A stretch of DNA of 7,260 nucleotides from Flavobacteriaceae bacterium. GTDB lineage: Bacteria; Bacteroidota; Bacteroidia; Flavobacteriales; Flavobacteriaceae. Each line of letters starts with the position of its first letter. Position 1 is the first letter of the stretch. Shown here piece after piece: positions 1 to 5,347 of this stretch. The position numbers were made by a program, and so were the translations under genes. The stretch lies in assembly GCA_013042255.1 (NCBI GenBank), contig JABDQK010000243.1, forward strand, positions 1 to 7,260, read 5' to 3'. The notes under the pieces are model-generated. The model saw only the letters and a list, made by a program, of their open reading frames with translations. It had not been told where the DNA came from and did not search any database.

Positions 1-36
1 TGCTGCAAGTTTTAAAAATTGACTGTAGTATGCGTA

Positions 37-837
37 TTAAAACCGGTTGTCCCCATCGAGAATATCTCCCAGACCACCTAGAATACTACCTTCGCCTTTG
101 TCCTTTCCTCCACCTTTTGGTGCAGAAGCCCAGACCCTTTTAGCCAGCCTGCTGAAGGGCAAAGACTGAACGTATACCGTGCCGGGCCCTCGAAGCGTGG
201 CAAAAAATAGTCCCTCACCGCCAAAGAGAGTGTTTTTAATTCCACCAACAAACTCAACATCGTAGTCTACGTCCTTGGTAAATCCGACGATGCAGCCGGT
301 ATCTACTTTGATGATTTCGCCCTGACCTAATTCCTTTTTAGCCAGGGTTCCACCAGCGTGGACAAAGGCCATTCCATCTCCCTCTAATTTCTGCATGATA
401 AATCCTTCCCCGCCGAAAAGTCCACGCCCCAGTCGCTTTGAAAATTCAATTCCAACCGAAACACCTTTTGCTGCGCATAAAAAGGCATCTTTCTGACAAA
501 TAAACTTCCCTTGTTTTTCAGAGAGATCAATCGGGAGGATTTTACCCGGATAAGGTGAAGCAAAGCTTACCCTCCGTTTATTTCTAGCGACATTGAGAAA
601 GGAGGTCATAAAGAGGCCTTCACCTGTGAGTATTCGTTTTCCAGCGGAAAGCAGACTGCCCAGGACACCTTTGTTCTGATTAGAACCGTCGCCAAAGATG
701 GTGTCCATCTGTAGGTCAGTATCCATCATCATAAAACTCCCTGCTTCAGCCACTACGGCTTCCTGGGGATCGAGCTCAATTTCTACGTACTGCATCTCTT
801 CTCCAAAGATGTGATAGTCTATTTCGTGTGCATTCAT
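37..837 (-). CDS. TIGR00266 / AIM24 family protein
   Basis: A 266-residue protein of the AIM24 (TIGR00266) family, a beta-rich fold found in bacteria and in mitochondria, where the yeast member affects inner-membrane organisation. The biochemical role of the bacterial members is not established. Visible family features are a first barrel strand region with an acidic EAGSFMMMD stretch (about residues 31-39) and three glycine-rich repeats: GEGLFMT (72-78), GGEGFIMQKLEG (142-153) and GGEGLFFATLRGPG (206-219). The tail (about 240-263) is Gly/Asp-rich and probably flexible. There is no signal peptide or membrane helix, so it is cytosolic or peripherally membrane-associated. Length is normal for the family. 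The start ATG follows an A-rich leader (accaacaaa) without a Shine-Dalgarno sequence, as usual in Bacteroidota. It is the last of three minus-strand genes in this window, 48 bases after the PH-like gene. No terminator is visible in the 36 bases that follow. Confidence 0.9.
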   Translation of the reverse strand: MNAHEIDYHIFGEEMQYVEIELDPQEAVVAEAGSFMMMDTDLQMDTIFGDGSNQNKGVLGSLLSAGKRILTGEGLFMTSFLNVARNKRRVSFASPYPGKILPIDLSEKQGKFICQKDAFLCAAKGVSVGIEFSKRLGRGLFGGEGFIMQKLEGDGMAFVHAGGTLAKKELGQGEIIKVDTGCIVGFTKDVDYDVEFVGGIKNTLFGGEGLFFATLRGPGTVYVQSLPFSRLAKRVWASAPKGGGKDKGEGSILGGLGDILDGDNRF

Positions 838-885
838 TTTGTTGGTTTTACTTTTTACCTATTTGTATACTTTGTTTGTCTGATG

Positions 886-1401
886 TTACATTCTCCGCAA
901 TACACCCAGAGCCACATCTTCAATTTCGCGATAACGCTGAGTACCGATCATGAGCTTCTTGCCATTTTTCAATTTCAGAGCCAGGCCTTTTCTGCCTTTC
1001 ACATTGTAAACGGTGCCATAGAGGGGTGAAAATCTCATCCCATAGCCAATCATCGGACTGTATTTTACAATCTCAGCCGACGCCACATCTTTCCAGCGGA
1101 TCCTTTTATTAGCCAGGGGCTTGAATTTGATATAAAGATGATCTCTGGTTATGATCGTGCGCATTTTTAATTTCCAGAAGAATAAGCACAGCAGGAGCAT
1201 TCCTATCAGGAAAACTATAAGTCCAAGGTTAGACATAGGGTTGTCACCAAAAGGCACTTCCAGTATCATTTGCTGTATGATCCCATACCCCGGAATTAAC
1301 AGGATAACAAATAGCAAAAGCCAGATATACCACTGCGTGAATCCTTGTTCCTCTTTAAAGAGAACATTATGTATTGGGCTTTGGTAAAAAGGTTTGGCCA
1401 T
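886..1401 (-). CDS. Two-helix membrane protein with PH-like C-terminal domain (hypothetical)
   Basis: A 171-residue protein that I cannot assign to a named family with certainty. Two hydrophobic helices are evident, about residues 22-43 (WYIWLLLFVILLIPGYGII) and 58-77. They are followed by a soluble, basic, beta-rich part (about 78-165) ending in a short helix (REIEDVALGVLRRM). The order is two helices, then strands with TIITRDHLYIKF and IRWKDVASAEIVKY, a glycine-rich loop GRKGLALKLKNGKKLMIG, then a final helix. This matches the general layout of bacterial PH (bPH)-like membrane proteins and uncharacterised Bacteroidota homologues. The assignment rests on pattern, not a diagnostic motif. Its start lies 10 bases after the stop of the DUF4442 gene, so the two are almost certainly co-transcribed. 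The soluble domain is probably cytoplasmic. Its function is unknown. Confidence 0.85.
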   Translation of the reverse strand: MAKPFYQSPIHNVLFKEEQGFTQWYIWLLLFVILLIPGYGIIQQMILEVPFGDNPMSNLGLIVFLIGMLLLCLFFWKLKMRTIITRDHLYIKFKPLANKRIRWKDVASAEIVKYSPMIGYGMRFSPLYGTVYNVKGRKGLALKLKNGKKLMIGTQRYREIEDVALGVLRRM

Positions 1402-1411
1402 GCAGAAAGAA

Positions 1412-1867
1412 TTAACTCTTTACTTTAAGTGTCCATTCAAAATCGAATACAGAGACCACAATGCCTTGTTCGTTCACCCCGGTAGAGGTCATCCAGCAGG
1501 TGACCCCCTCCCCTGTGTCCACAGCTTTTTGTAAAGCATTACTAATTTTGTAGCCATCCTCACAACTAAAGGTGATTTTTCCGGTAGCCTTTTTAGTAAA
1601 GGTTGCCTTGTTGTTTGCTACCAGCATGGATACTTTTTTTCCACTCTCCCTGATTTGAGACATTACCAGGGCTCCGGTACTCAATTCTGCGGCCATCCCC
1701 TGCACTGCCCAGAACATGGATTTAAAAGGATTCTGGTTGATCCATTTATGGGTAACTGTAACTACGGCCTTTTCTCTGTGGAGTTCACGTAGACGTACTC
1801 CCGTCCACCAGGCAGCAGGTAATTTAAAGAAAAGAAAAGTGTTGAACTTACTTACTGAGGTGGCCAT
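1412..1867 (-). CDS. DUF4442 domain protein, hotdog-fold (thioesterase-like)
   Basis: A 151-residue protein of the DUF4442 family, which belongs to the hotdog-fold superfamily that includes acyl-CoA thioesterases. The substrate is unknown. Family hallmarks, numbered from the start chosen here, are LPAAWWTGVRL (16-26), the loop NQNPFKS (44-50) and the long central hotdog helix MFWAVQGMAAELSTG (51-65), followed by beta strands to the C terminus. The reading frame is open to an ATG at 1897, which would add MVFLRLKSFY. I prefer the ATG at 1865-1867 because the protein then begins as homologues do (a short helix leading into FNTFLFFKLPAAW) and because a TAnnTTTG-type box at 1886-1893 would place the transcript start downstream of the longer start codon. 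It is the first gene of the leftward operon and diverges from the DUF4870 gene. There is no signal peptide, so it is cytosolic. Confidence 0.85.
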   Translation of the reverse strand: MATSVSKFNTFLFFKLPAAWWTGVRLRELHREKAVVTVTHKWINQNPFKSMFWAVQGMAAELSTGALVMSQIRESGKKVSMLVANNKATFTKKATGKITFSCEDGYKISNALQKAVDTGEGVTCWMTSTGVNEQGIVVSVFDFEWTLKVKS

Positions 1868-1885
1868 ATAGAAGGATTTAAGTCT

Positions 1886-1893
1886 CAAAAATA
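1886..1893 (-). promoter_or_regulatory. Possible -7 box for the leftward operon
   Basis: Read on the minus strand this is TATTTTTG, a match to the Bacteroidota -7 consensus TAnnTTTG. Transcription would begin near 1879, leaving a leader of about 12 bases before the ATG at 1867. No TTG element is present 17-23 bases upstream, so the promoter is only half supported, and an 8-base degenerate motif is expected by chance in AT-rich spacers. Confidence 0.4.
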
Positions 1894-1917
1894 CCACAAT
1901 TCCATGAATTCATATTT

Positions 1918-1937
1918 GTTAATATTATGTTAATATT
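1918..1937. repeat. Tandem GTTAATATT direct repeat in divergent spacer
   Basis: Two exact copies of GTTAATATT lie at 1918-1926 and 1929-1937, separated by AT, giving an 11-base period. Each copy contains the palindrome AATATT. They lie between the two divergent start codons, just upstream of the candidate rightward -33 element (1950-1952) and upstream of the leftward -7 box. The one-turn spacing would place two protein-binding sites on the same face of the helix, so this is a reasonable operator candidate. The local sequence is very AT-rich, which weakens the case. Confidence 0.4.
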
Positions 1938-1949
1938 TAGTACTATGTT

Positions 1950-1981
1950 TTGCATAATACCTTCTTTTAGATATATATTTG
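1950..1981 (+). promoter_or_regulatory. Candidate Bacteroidota promoter for the DUF4870 gene
   Basis: A TTG (1950-1952, within TTTTG) is followed after 21 bases by TATATTTG (1974-1981), matching the Bacteroidota/Flavobacterium form TTG-N(17-23)-TAnnTTTG. The expected transcript start is near 1988, which gives a very short leader of about 12-13 bases before the ATG at 2001. This is the best promoter match in the window, with both elements present and a gene in the right place. Confidence 0.6.
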
Positions 1982-2000
1982 CATAAGAAACTAATATGCC

Positions 2001-2480
2001 ATGACAGAAACATTGTCCAAACACGAGAGAAATTTGTCTGCTGCCATCCATGCTTCTACCTTTAGCAGGTTCTTTATTCCTTTTGGTAATATCCTGCTTC
2101 CGCTTGTTTTGTGGCTGGCTAACAAAAAGGATTCGGCATTTGTTGACTACAATGGAAAACAAGCCCTGAATTTTCAGATCAGCCTGCTCTTGTATTCTGT
2201 TGTTTTAGGGGCTATTTCCATTCCCTTCTTTTTTGGCCTTATCCCGGATTTATTTGATCATGGGATTATACAATGGGGGAATCACGATCCCTTTAATGGT
2301 ATTAATCTCTTTGTAGACTGGGACGATTTTCCTTTCGGGAGAATCTGGCCCCTGGGTATGGCCGGACTCGTGCCTGTAGCCATATTCCTGATCAATGTTG
2401 TGTATACCATTCTTGCAACACTCAGGACCAATGAGGGGCAGGAATTTAAATACCCCATTACGATTAATTTTATCAAATAA
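2001..2480 (+). CDS. DUF4870 domain membrane protein (Tic20-like)
   Basis: A 159-residue inner-membrane protein of the DUF4870 family, which is related to the chloroplast import component Tic20. The bacterial function is unknown. Recognisable features are the N-terminal helix with a His (NLSAAIHAST, 11-20), the segment FIPFGNILLPLVLWLANKKDS (about 25-45) and the signature FVDYNGKQALNFQ (47-59). Three membrane segments are predicted by eye: about 20-40, 57-82 and 116-140. The acidic loop between helices 2 and 3 (about 83-113, rich in Asp, Gly, Asn and Phe) is longer than in many family members. The start ATG is 20 bases after the candidate -7 box. The stop codon overlaps the next start as TAATG, so translation of the two genes is probably coupled. 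DUF4870 genes often sit near PspC-type genes, as here. Confidence 0.9.
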   Translation: MTETLSKHERNLSAAIHASTFSRFFIPFGNILLPLVLWLANKKDSAFVDYNGKQALNFQISLLLYSVVLGAISIPFFFGLIPDLFDHGIIQWGNHDPFNGINLFVDWDDFPFGRIWPLGMAGLVPVAIFLINVVYTILATLRTNEGQEFKYPITINFIK

Positions 2481-3010
2481 TGAAAAGAGCACTGAACATA
2501 GTTTTTGCCATTGTGATGCTTGGTGGAATATCTCCAGCTCAGGCACAGCTCGCCGAGGACGCTGATTTATACCAACTCCTCAGGGAAAAGGACAGTGTGT
2601 TATTCCATGCTGCCTTTAACAATTGTGATCCCGAAACTATGGCTTCGCTCTTTACTGAAGATTTTGAGTTCTATCATGACAAAGGGGGCACAACCCTGGG
2701 CAGGGAGACTTTTTTGGCTCCCATGGTTAAGAACTGTTCCCAAAAAACTGAAGACTGGATTCAACCCTCAAAACGAATTCTTGTAGAAAACAGCCTTAGC
2801 GTATACCCCTTGCGAAAAGACGGAATCCTTTACGGCGCCATACAGCATGGGATGCATCGATTTGAGTTTTTGAATGAAAATAAAGAATATCAAAAGGGTG
2901 ATATCGCCCGCTTTACTCATCTCTGGGTACTGGAAGCCGATCAGTGGAAAATAAAACGCGAATTGAGTTATGATCATCAGCCAGCCTCGAGCTATAAAAT
3001 TGAAAATTAA
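2480..3010 (+). CDS. Exported NTF2-like protein (DUF4440/SnoaL-like)
   Basis: A 176-residue protein with an N-terminal signal peptide: KR at residues 2-3, a hydrophobic core about 5-17, and a signal peptidase I-type A-Q-A site at 20-22 before Q23. No lipobox cysteine is present, so the mature protein is likely free in the periplasm or secreted. The mature part (about 28-165) follows the NTF2-like DUF4440/SnoaL pattern: a first helix with YQLLREKDSVLFHAAFNNCD, then MASLFTEDFEFYHDKGG (54-70), a helix with GRETFLAPMVKN, and the final strands DIARFTHLWVLEADQWKIKRELSYDH. Such folds can be enzymes or small-ligand binders, and nothing visible specifies a substrate. The start ATG overlaps the DUF4870 stop by one base (TAATG). 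No terminator is visible after the stop. Confidence 0.85.
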   Translation: MKRALNIVFAIVMLGGISPAQAQLAEDADLYQLLREKDSVLFHAAFNNCDPETMASLFTEDFEFYHDKGGTTLGRETFLAPMVKNCSQKTEDWIQPSKRILVENSLSVYPLRKDGILYGAIQHGMHRFEFLNENKEYQKGDIARFTHLWVLEADQWKIKRELSYDHQPASSYKIEN

Positions 3011-3142
3011 ATACACACACATCAACAAATGAGTTTATTCATCAATCAAAATCCCATGAAACCACAAAAAACGAACAGTTAACCCTATGCTGAATGAAGA
3101 TCCGACTCATCACCGGACAGCATGTAACAGAAGAAAAAAATT
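3011..3142 (+). other. 132-base spacer/leader upstream of padR
   Basis: No convincing gene, hairpin terminator or TAnnTTTG promoter box is seen on either strand. The region contains an AC-rich stretch just after the NTF2-like stop (atacacacacatcaac), a small open frame (3087-3146, listed separately), and an A-rich run (aagaaaaaaatt) immediately before the padR ATG that fits the ribosome-loading leaders of Bacteroidota. The absence of a terminator leaves open that padR is co-transcribed with the upstream pair. Confidence 0.5.
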
Positions 3143-3146
3143 ATGA
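3087..3146 (+). CDS. Possible 19-residue leader peptide overlapping padR start
   Basis: An ATG at 3087 opens a frame reading MLNEDPTHHRTACNRRKKL and stopping at the TGA at 3144-3146. That stop overlaps the padR ATG in the ATGA arrangement also used between padR and the PspC gene and between the epimerase and its downstream gene. The peptide is short, basic at its end, and resembles nothing I know. The arrangement could allow translational coupling of PadR synthesis to the leader, but a 19-codon frame is easily produced by chance and the leader before it shows no ribosome signal. Confidence 0.2.
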   Translation: MLNEDPTHHRTACNRRKKL

Positions 3147-3484
3147 ACATAGAAAACACAAAAGCGCAAATGCGTAAGGGAGTGCTGGAATACTGCATCC
3201 TGTCGATTCTTCAGGAGGAAGACAAGTATACTTCTGAGATCCTCGACACCCTTAAAAACGCTAAAATGCTGGTCGTAGAAGGTACTATCTACCCATTACT
3301 TACCAGGCTGAAAAACGCCGGATTACTGAATTACCGATGGGAAGAATCTACCTCCGGACCGCCCAGGAAGTACTATGGGCTTACAGAGACAGGAAAAATG
3401 TTCCTCAAAGAACTCGATACCACCTGGGACGAACTCAGAAATGCCGTGAATTTGGTCACCAACGCTAAAAAAGTAAAAAAATGA
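3143..3484 (+). CDS. PadR family transcriptional regulator
   Basis: A 113-residue winged-helix DNA-binding protein of the PadR family (short subfamily, with only one C-terminal helix for dimerisation). The family start MRKGVLEYCILSILQEE is at residues 10-26. The helix-turn-helix follows, with VVEGTIYPLLTRLKNAGLL (44-62) as the recognition helix region, then the wing with SGPPRKYYGLTETG (71-84). The C-terminal helix (about 85-107) ends in a basic AKKVKK. PadR proteins are usually repressors that control their own operon in response to a ligand or stress. Its stop overlaps the PspC-domain gene start by four bases (ATGA), so it very likely regulates the PspC gene and perhaps the head-GIN lipoprotein gene. 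The start is set by the A-rich leader and by the normal N-terminal length of the family. Confidence 0.95.
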   Translation: MNIENTKAQMRKGVLEYCILSILQEEDKYTSEILDTLKNAKMLVVEGTIYPLLTRLKNAGLLNYRWEESTSGPPRKYYGLTETGKMFLKELDTTWDELRNAVNLVTNAKKVKK

Positions 3485-5214
3485 ATAAGACAGTCAATAT
3501 AAATCTTGCCAACGTCCTTTTCCACATCGATGAGGAAGCTTTTAACAAGCTGAAACGGTATCTGGAGGCCATAAAAAGGTCATTCTCCGGCACAACGGGT
3601 AGTGATGAAATTATAGCCGATATTGAAGCACGTATAGCCGAACTCTTCCAGGAAAGGATGGAGAACGAACGACAAGTGATCACCATGAAGGAGGTAGATG
3701 CCGTTATACAGGTCATGGGACAACCCGAAGACTACAGGGTAGATGAAGACATCTTTGAAGATGCCCCCAAAACCGAGGAACGCAAGGCTCCGAAAACAAA
3801 GAAACTCTACCGGGATATTGATAATAAATACATCGGAGGAGTATGTGCAGGCCTCGAGCACTATTTGGGAATAGACAGCCTTTGGATCCGCCTGATCTTT
3901 ATACTACTTGCCCTTTCTACAGGCTTTGGATTTATCGCCTATATCCTCCTGTGGATCCTTGTTCCCGAAGCGGTCACCACCTCGCAAAAACTGGATATGC
4001 GGGGTGAACCTGTGAATATTTCGAACATCGAAAAAAAAATTAAAGAAGGCTACGAAGATGTCGCGGAAAAAGTAAAAGGGGTAGATTATGAGAAAGTCGG
4101 AAACAAAGTAAAAAGCAGTGGACGGACTTTTTTCGACGCCCTGGGTAATGTGATACTGTTCCTGTTTAAAGTGCTTGCCAAATTTATTGGTGTCATTTTA
4201 ATCATCATAGGAGCATCAACCCTTATAGGGCTGTTTATCGGATTATTCACTGTGGGGACATTGGATATTATACATATCCCGGGGCTCGACTTTTACGAAA
4301 TGTTCAACGCTTCCGGCACGCCGGTTTGGCTGATTTCACTGCTGTCATTCTTTGCCGTTGGAATTCCTTTCTTTTTTGTTCTGTACCTGGGCCTTAAAAT
4401 CCTGATCAACAATTTGAAATCCATAGGGAATATCGTTAAATTCTCCCTCCTGGGCCTCTGGTTGATTTCCATCATCGGCCTTGTAGTTTTAGGAATTCAG
4501 GAAGCAGCTGCTCACGCTTATTCTGGCAGTACAACGGTTAAGGAAGAACTGCTGTTGCCTGCAGGTCAGGATACCCTGGTGGTAAGACCTATGAGCAGTG
4601 AATTGTTCGACAATCAGGAAAATATCGGCTTTAACCATATGACCCTCACCTATAATGAAGAAGGAGAACGTCTGTTGTTTTCCGACGACATCCGCTTCGA
4701 CATTACGAAATCCACAGACACCCTTGCCTATCTTAAAATACGCAGGAATGCCGATGGAAGCTCCCTTTCAGATGCCAGGGAGAGGGCATCAAACATCCTC
4801 TATTCTTATGCGCTGGAAGGCAATACCTTGTCCTTAAACAACTACCTTACAACAGCTCTTGAAAATAAGGTCCGTGACCAGGAAGTACGCGTTACCCTTT
4901 CTGTTCCCGAAGGAACCCTGGTACGGTTTGAACCCGGAATGCGCAGGTACATAGGAAGGTTAACCCGATACGATAAAGACATTTACCGGGGGGATTTGGT
5001 AGACTACCTCTGGCTGATGAAGTCGAACGGGGAATTAGAATGCCAGGATTGCCCGGAAAATATGAATGGAAGACTCGAATGGAGTGATGATGAAGGCAGG
5101 ATTATCATCGATGAAGATGGAATAGATATTAATGTAAAAGATGGGGGTGATTCATTTAAATTAAAAATCGATGACCGCGGTGTTGAGATCAAAGCCGATG
5201 ATGACAATTTTTAA
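3481..5214 (+). CDS. PspC domain multi-pass membrane protein with C-terminal beta-rich domain
   Basis: A 577-residue membrane protein typical of Bacteroidota PspC-domain proteins and far longer than stand-alone PspC (about 120 residues). Layout: a cytoplasmic N-terminal region (1-106) with NLANVLFHIDEEAFNKLKRY and an acidic/helical segment ending in VIQVMGQPEDY; the PspC domain (about 107-163) with KKLYRDIDNKYIGGVCAGL, IDSLWIRLIFILLALSTG and the closing ILLWILVPEA; an amphipathic linker (about 180-215); then hydrophobic segments about 222-258, 280-308 and 318-340. The remainder (about 350-577) is a beta-rich, acidic soluble domain, probably periplasmic and of the adhesin-like/toastrack kind. 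It has a CQDC pair (521-524) and a repetitive tail of Asp/Gly/Ile strands (539-577). PspC proteins take part in envelope stress responses; here the protein probably senses or stabilises the membrane under PadR control, which is inference. Translation is coupled to padR (ATGA overlap). Confidence 0.93.
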   Translation: MNKTVNINLANVLFHIDEEAFNKLKRYLEAIKRSFSGTTGSDEIIADIEARIAELFQERMENERQVITMKEVDAVIQVMGQPEDYRVDEDIFEDAPKTEERKAPKTKKLYRDIDNKYIGGVCAGLEHYLGIDSLWIRLIFILLALSTGFGFIAYILLWILVPEAVTTSQKLDMRGEPVNISNIEKKIKEGYEDVAEKVKGVDYEKVGNKVKSSGRTFFDALGNVILFLFKVLAKFIGVILIIIGASTLIGLFIGLFTVGTLDIIHIPGLDFYEMFNASGTPVWLISLLSFFAVGIPFFFVLYLGLKILINNLKSIGNIVKFSLLGLWLISIIGLVVLGIQEAAAHAYSGSTTVKEELLLPAGQDTLVVRPMSSELFDNQENIGFNHMTLTYNEEGERLLFSDDIRFDITKSTDTLAYLKIRRNADGSSLSDARERASNILYSYALEGNTLSLNNYLTTALENKVRDQEVRVTLSVPEGTLVRFEPGMRRYIGRLTRYDKDIYRGDLVDYLWLMKSNGELECQDCPENMNGRLEWSDDEGRIIIDEDGIDINVKDGGDSFKLKIDDRGVEIKADDDNF

Positions 5215-5280
5215 TTGACATTTCATCCTGATGATTCAACAACTCAGTCAATGAAACTATACGCTTAACAACCAATAAGA

Positions 5281-5288
5281 TACTTTTG
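5281..5288 (+). promoter_or_regulatory. Possible -7 box upstream of head-GIN gene
   Basis: TACTTTTG matches the TAnnTTTG -7 consensus of Bacteroidota. A transcript would begin near 5295 and have a leader of about 53 bases before the ATG at 5348. No TTG is found 17-23 bases upstream, so support is partial. If real, the lipoprotein could be made separately from the padR-PspC pair, and the longer start at 5291 would lie outside this transcript. Confidence 0.35.
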
Positions 5289-5314
5289 ATTTGATCTTAA
5301 TTACTAACAACCCC

Positions 5315-5332
5315 CCGGTTATCAATCACCGG
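5315..5332 (+). other. Small hairpin in the head-GIN leader
   Basis: CCGGT (5315-5319) pairs perfectly with ACCGG (5328-5332) around an 8-base loop. It is preceded by a run of C and followed by an A-rich stretch (ataaaaaacaataac) that runs to the ATG at 5348. With no T-run after it, this is not a rightward terminator. It could be an mRNA structure that keeps the A-rich ribosome-loading segment open, or a protein-binding palindrome. Five base pairs is weak evidence. Confidence 0.3.
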
Positions 5333-5347
5333 ATAAAAAACAATAAC

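Noticed and set aside
811..1029. Plus-strand open frame of 72 codons
   Set aside because: It lies antisense across the AIM24 and PH-like genes, with low-complexity hydrophobic composition and no family likeness.
1868..1897. Ten-residue N-terminal extension of the DUF4442 protein (ATG at 1897)
   Set aside because: The family-like start is the ATG at 1867, and the candidate -7 box would place the transcript start after 1897.
1996..2004. Minimal ATG-CCA-TGA frame overlapping the DUF4870 start
   Set aside because: A two-codon frame arises easily by chance and no leader space for a ribosome is left after the predicted transcript start.
1878..2162. Minus-strand open frame of 94 codons across the divergent spacer
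   Set aside because: It is antisense to the well-supported DUF4870 gene and crosses both promoter candidates; its residues look like a shadow translation.
3011..3060. Short inverted repeat ATGA/TCAT after the NTF2-like gene as a terminator
   Set aside because: Only four AT-rich pairs and no T-run follow, so it would not end transcription.
3122..3150. ATGT...ACAT pair resembling a PadR operator around the padR start
   Set aside because: The half sites are 21 bases apart rather than the usual eight or so, and the flanks show no further symmetry.
5291..5347. Nineteen-residue extension of the head-GIN protein (ATG at 5291)
   Set aside because: It would bury the lipoprotein signal peptide behind a polar Asn-rich stretch; the ATG at 5348 gives a correctly placed n-region and lipobox.
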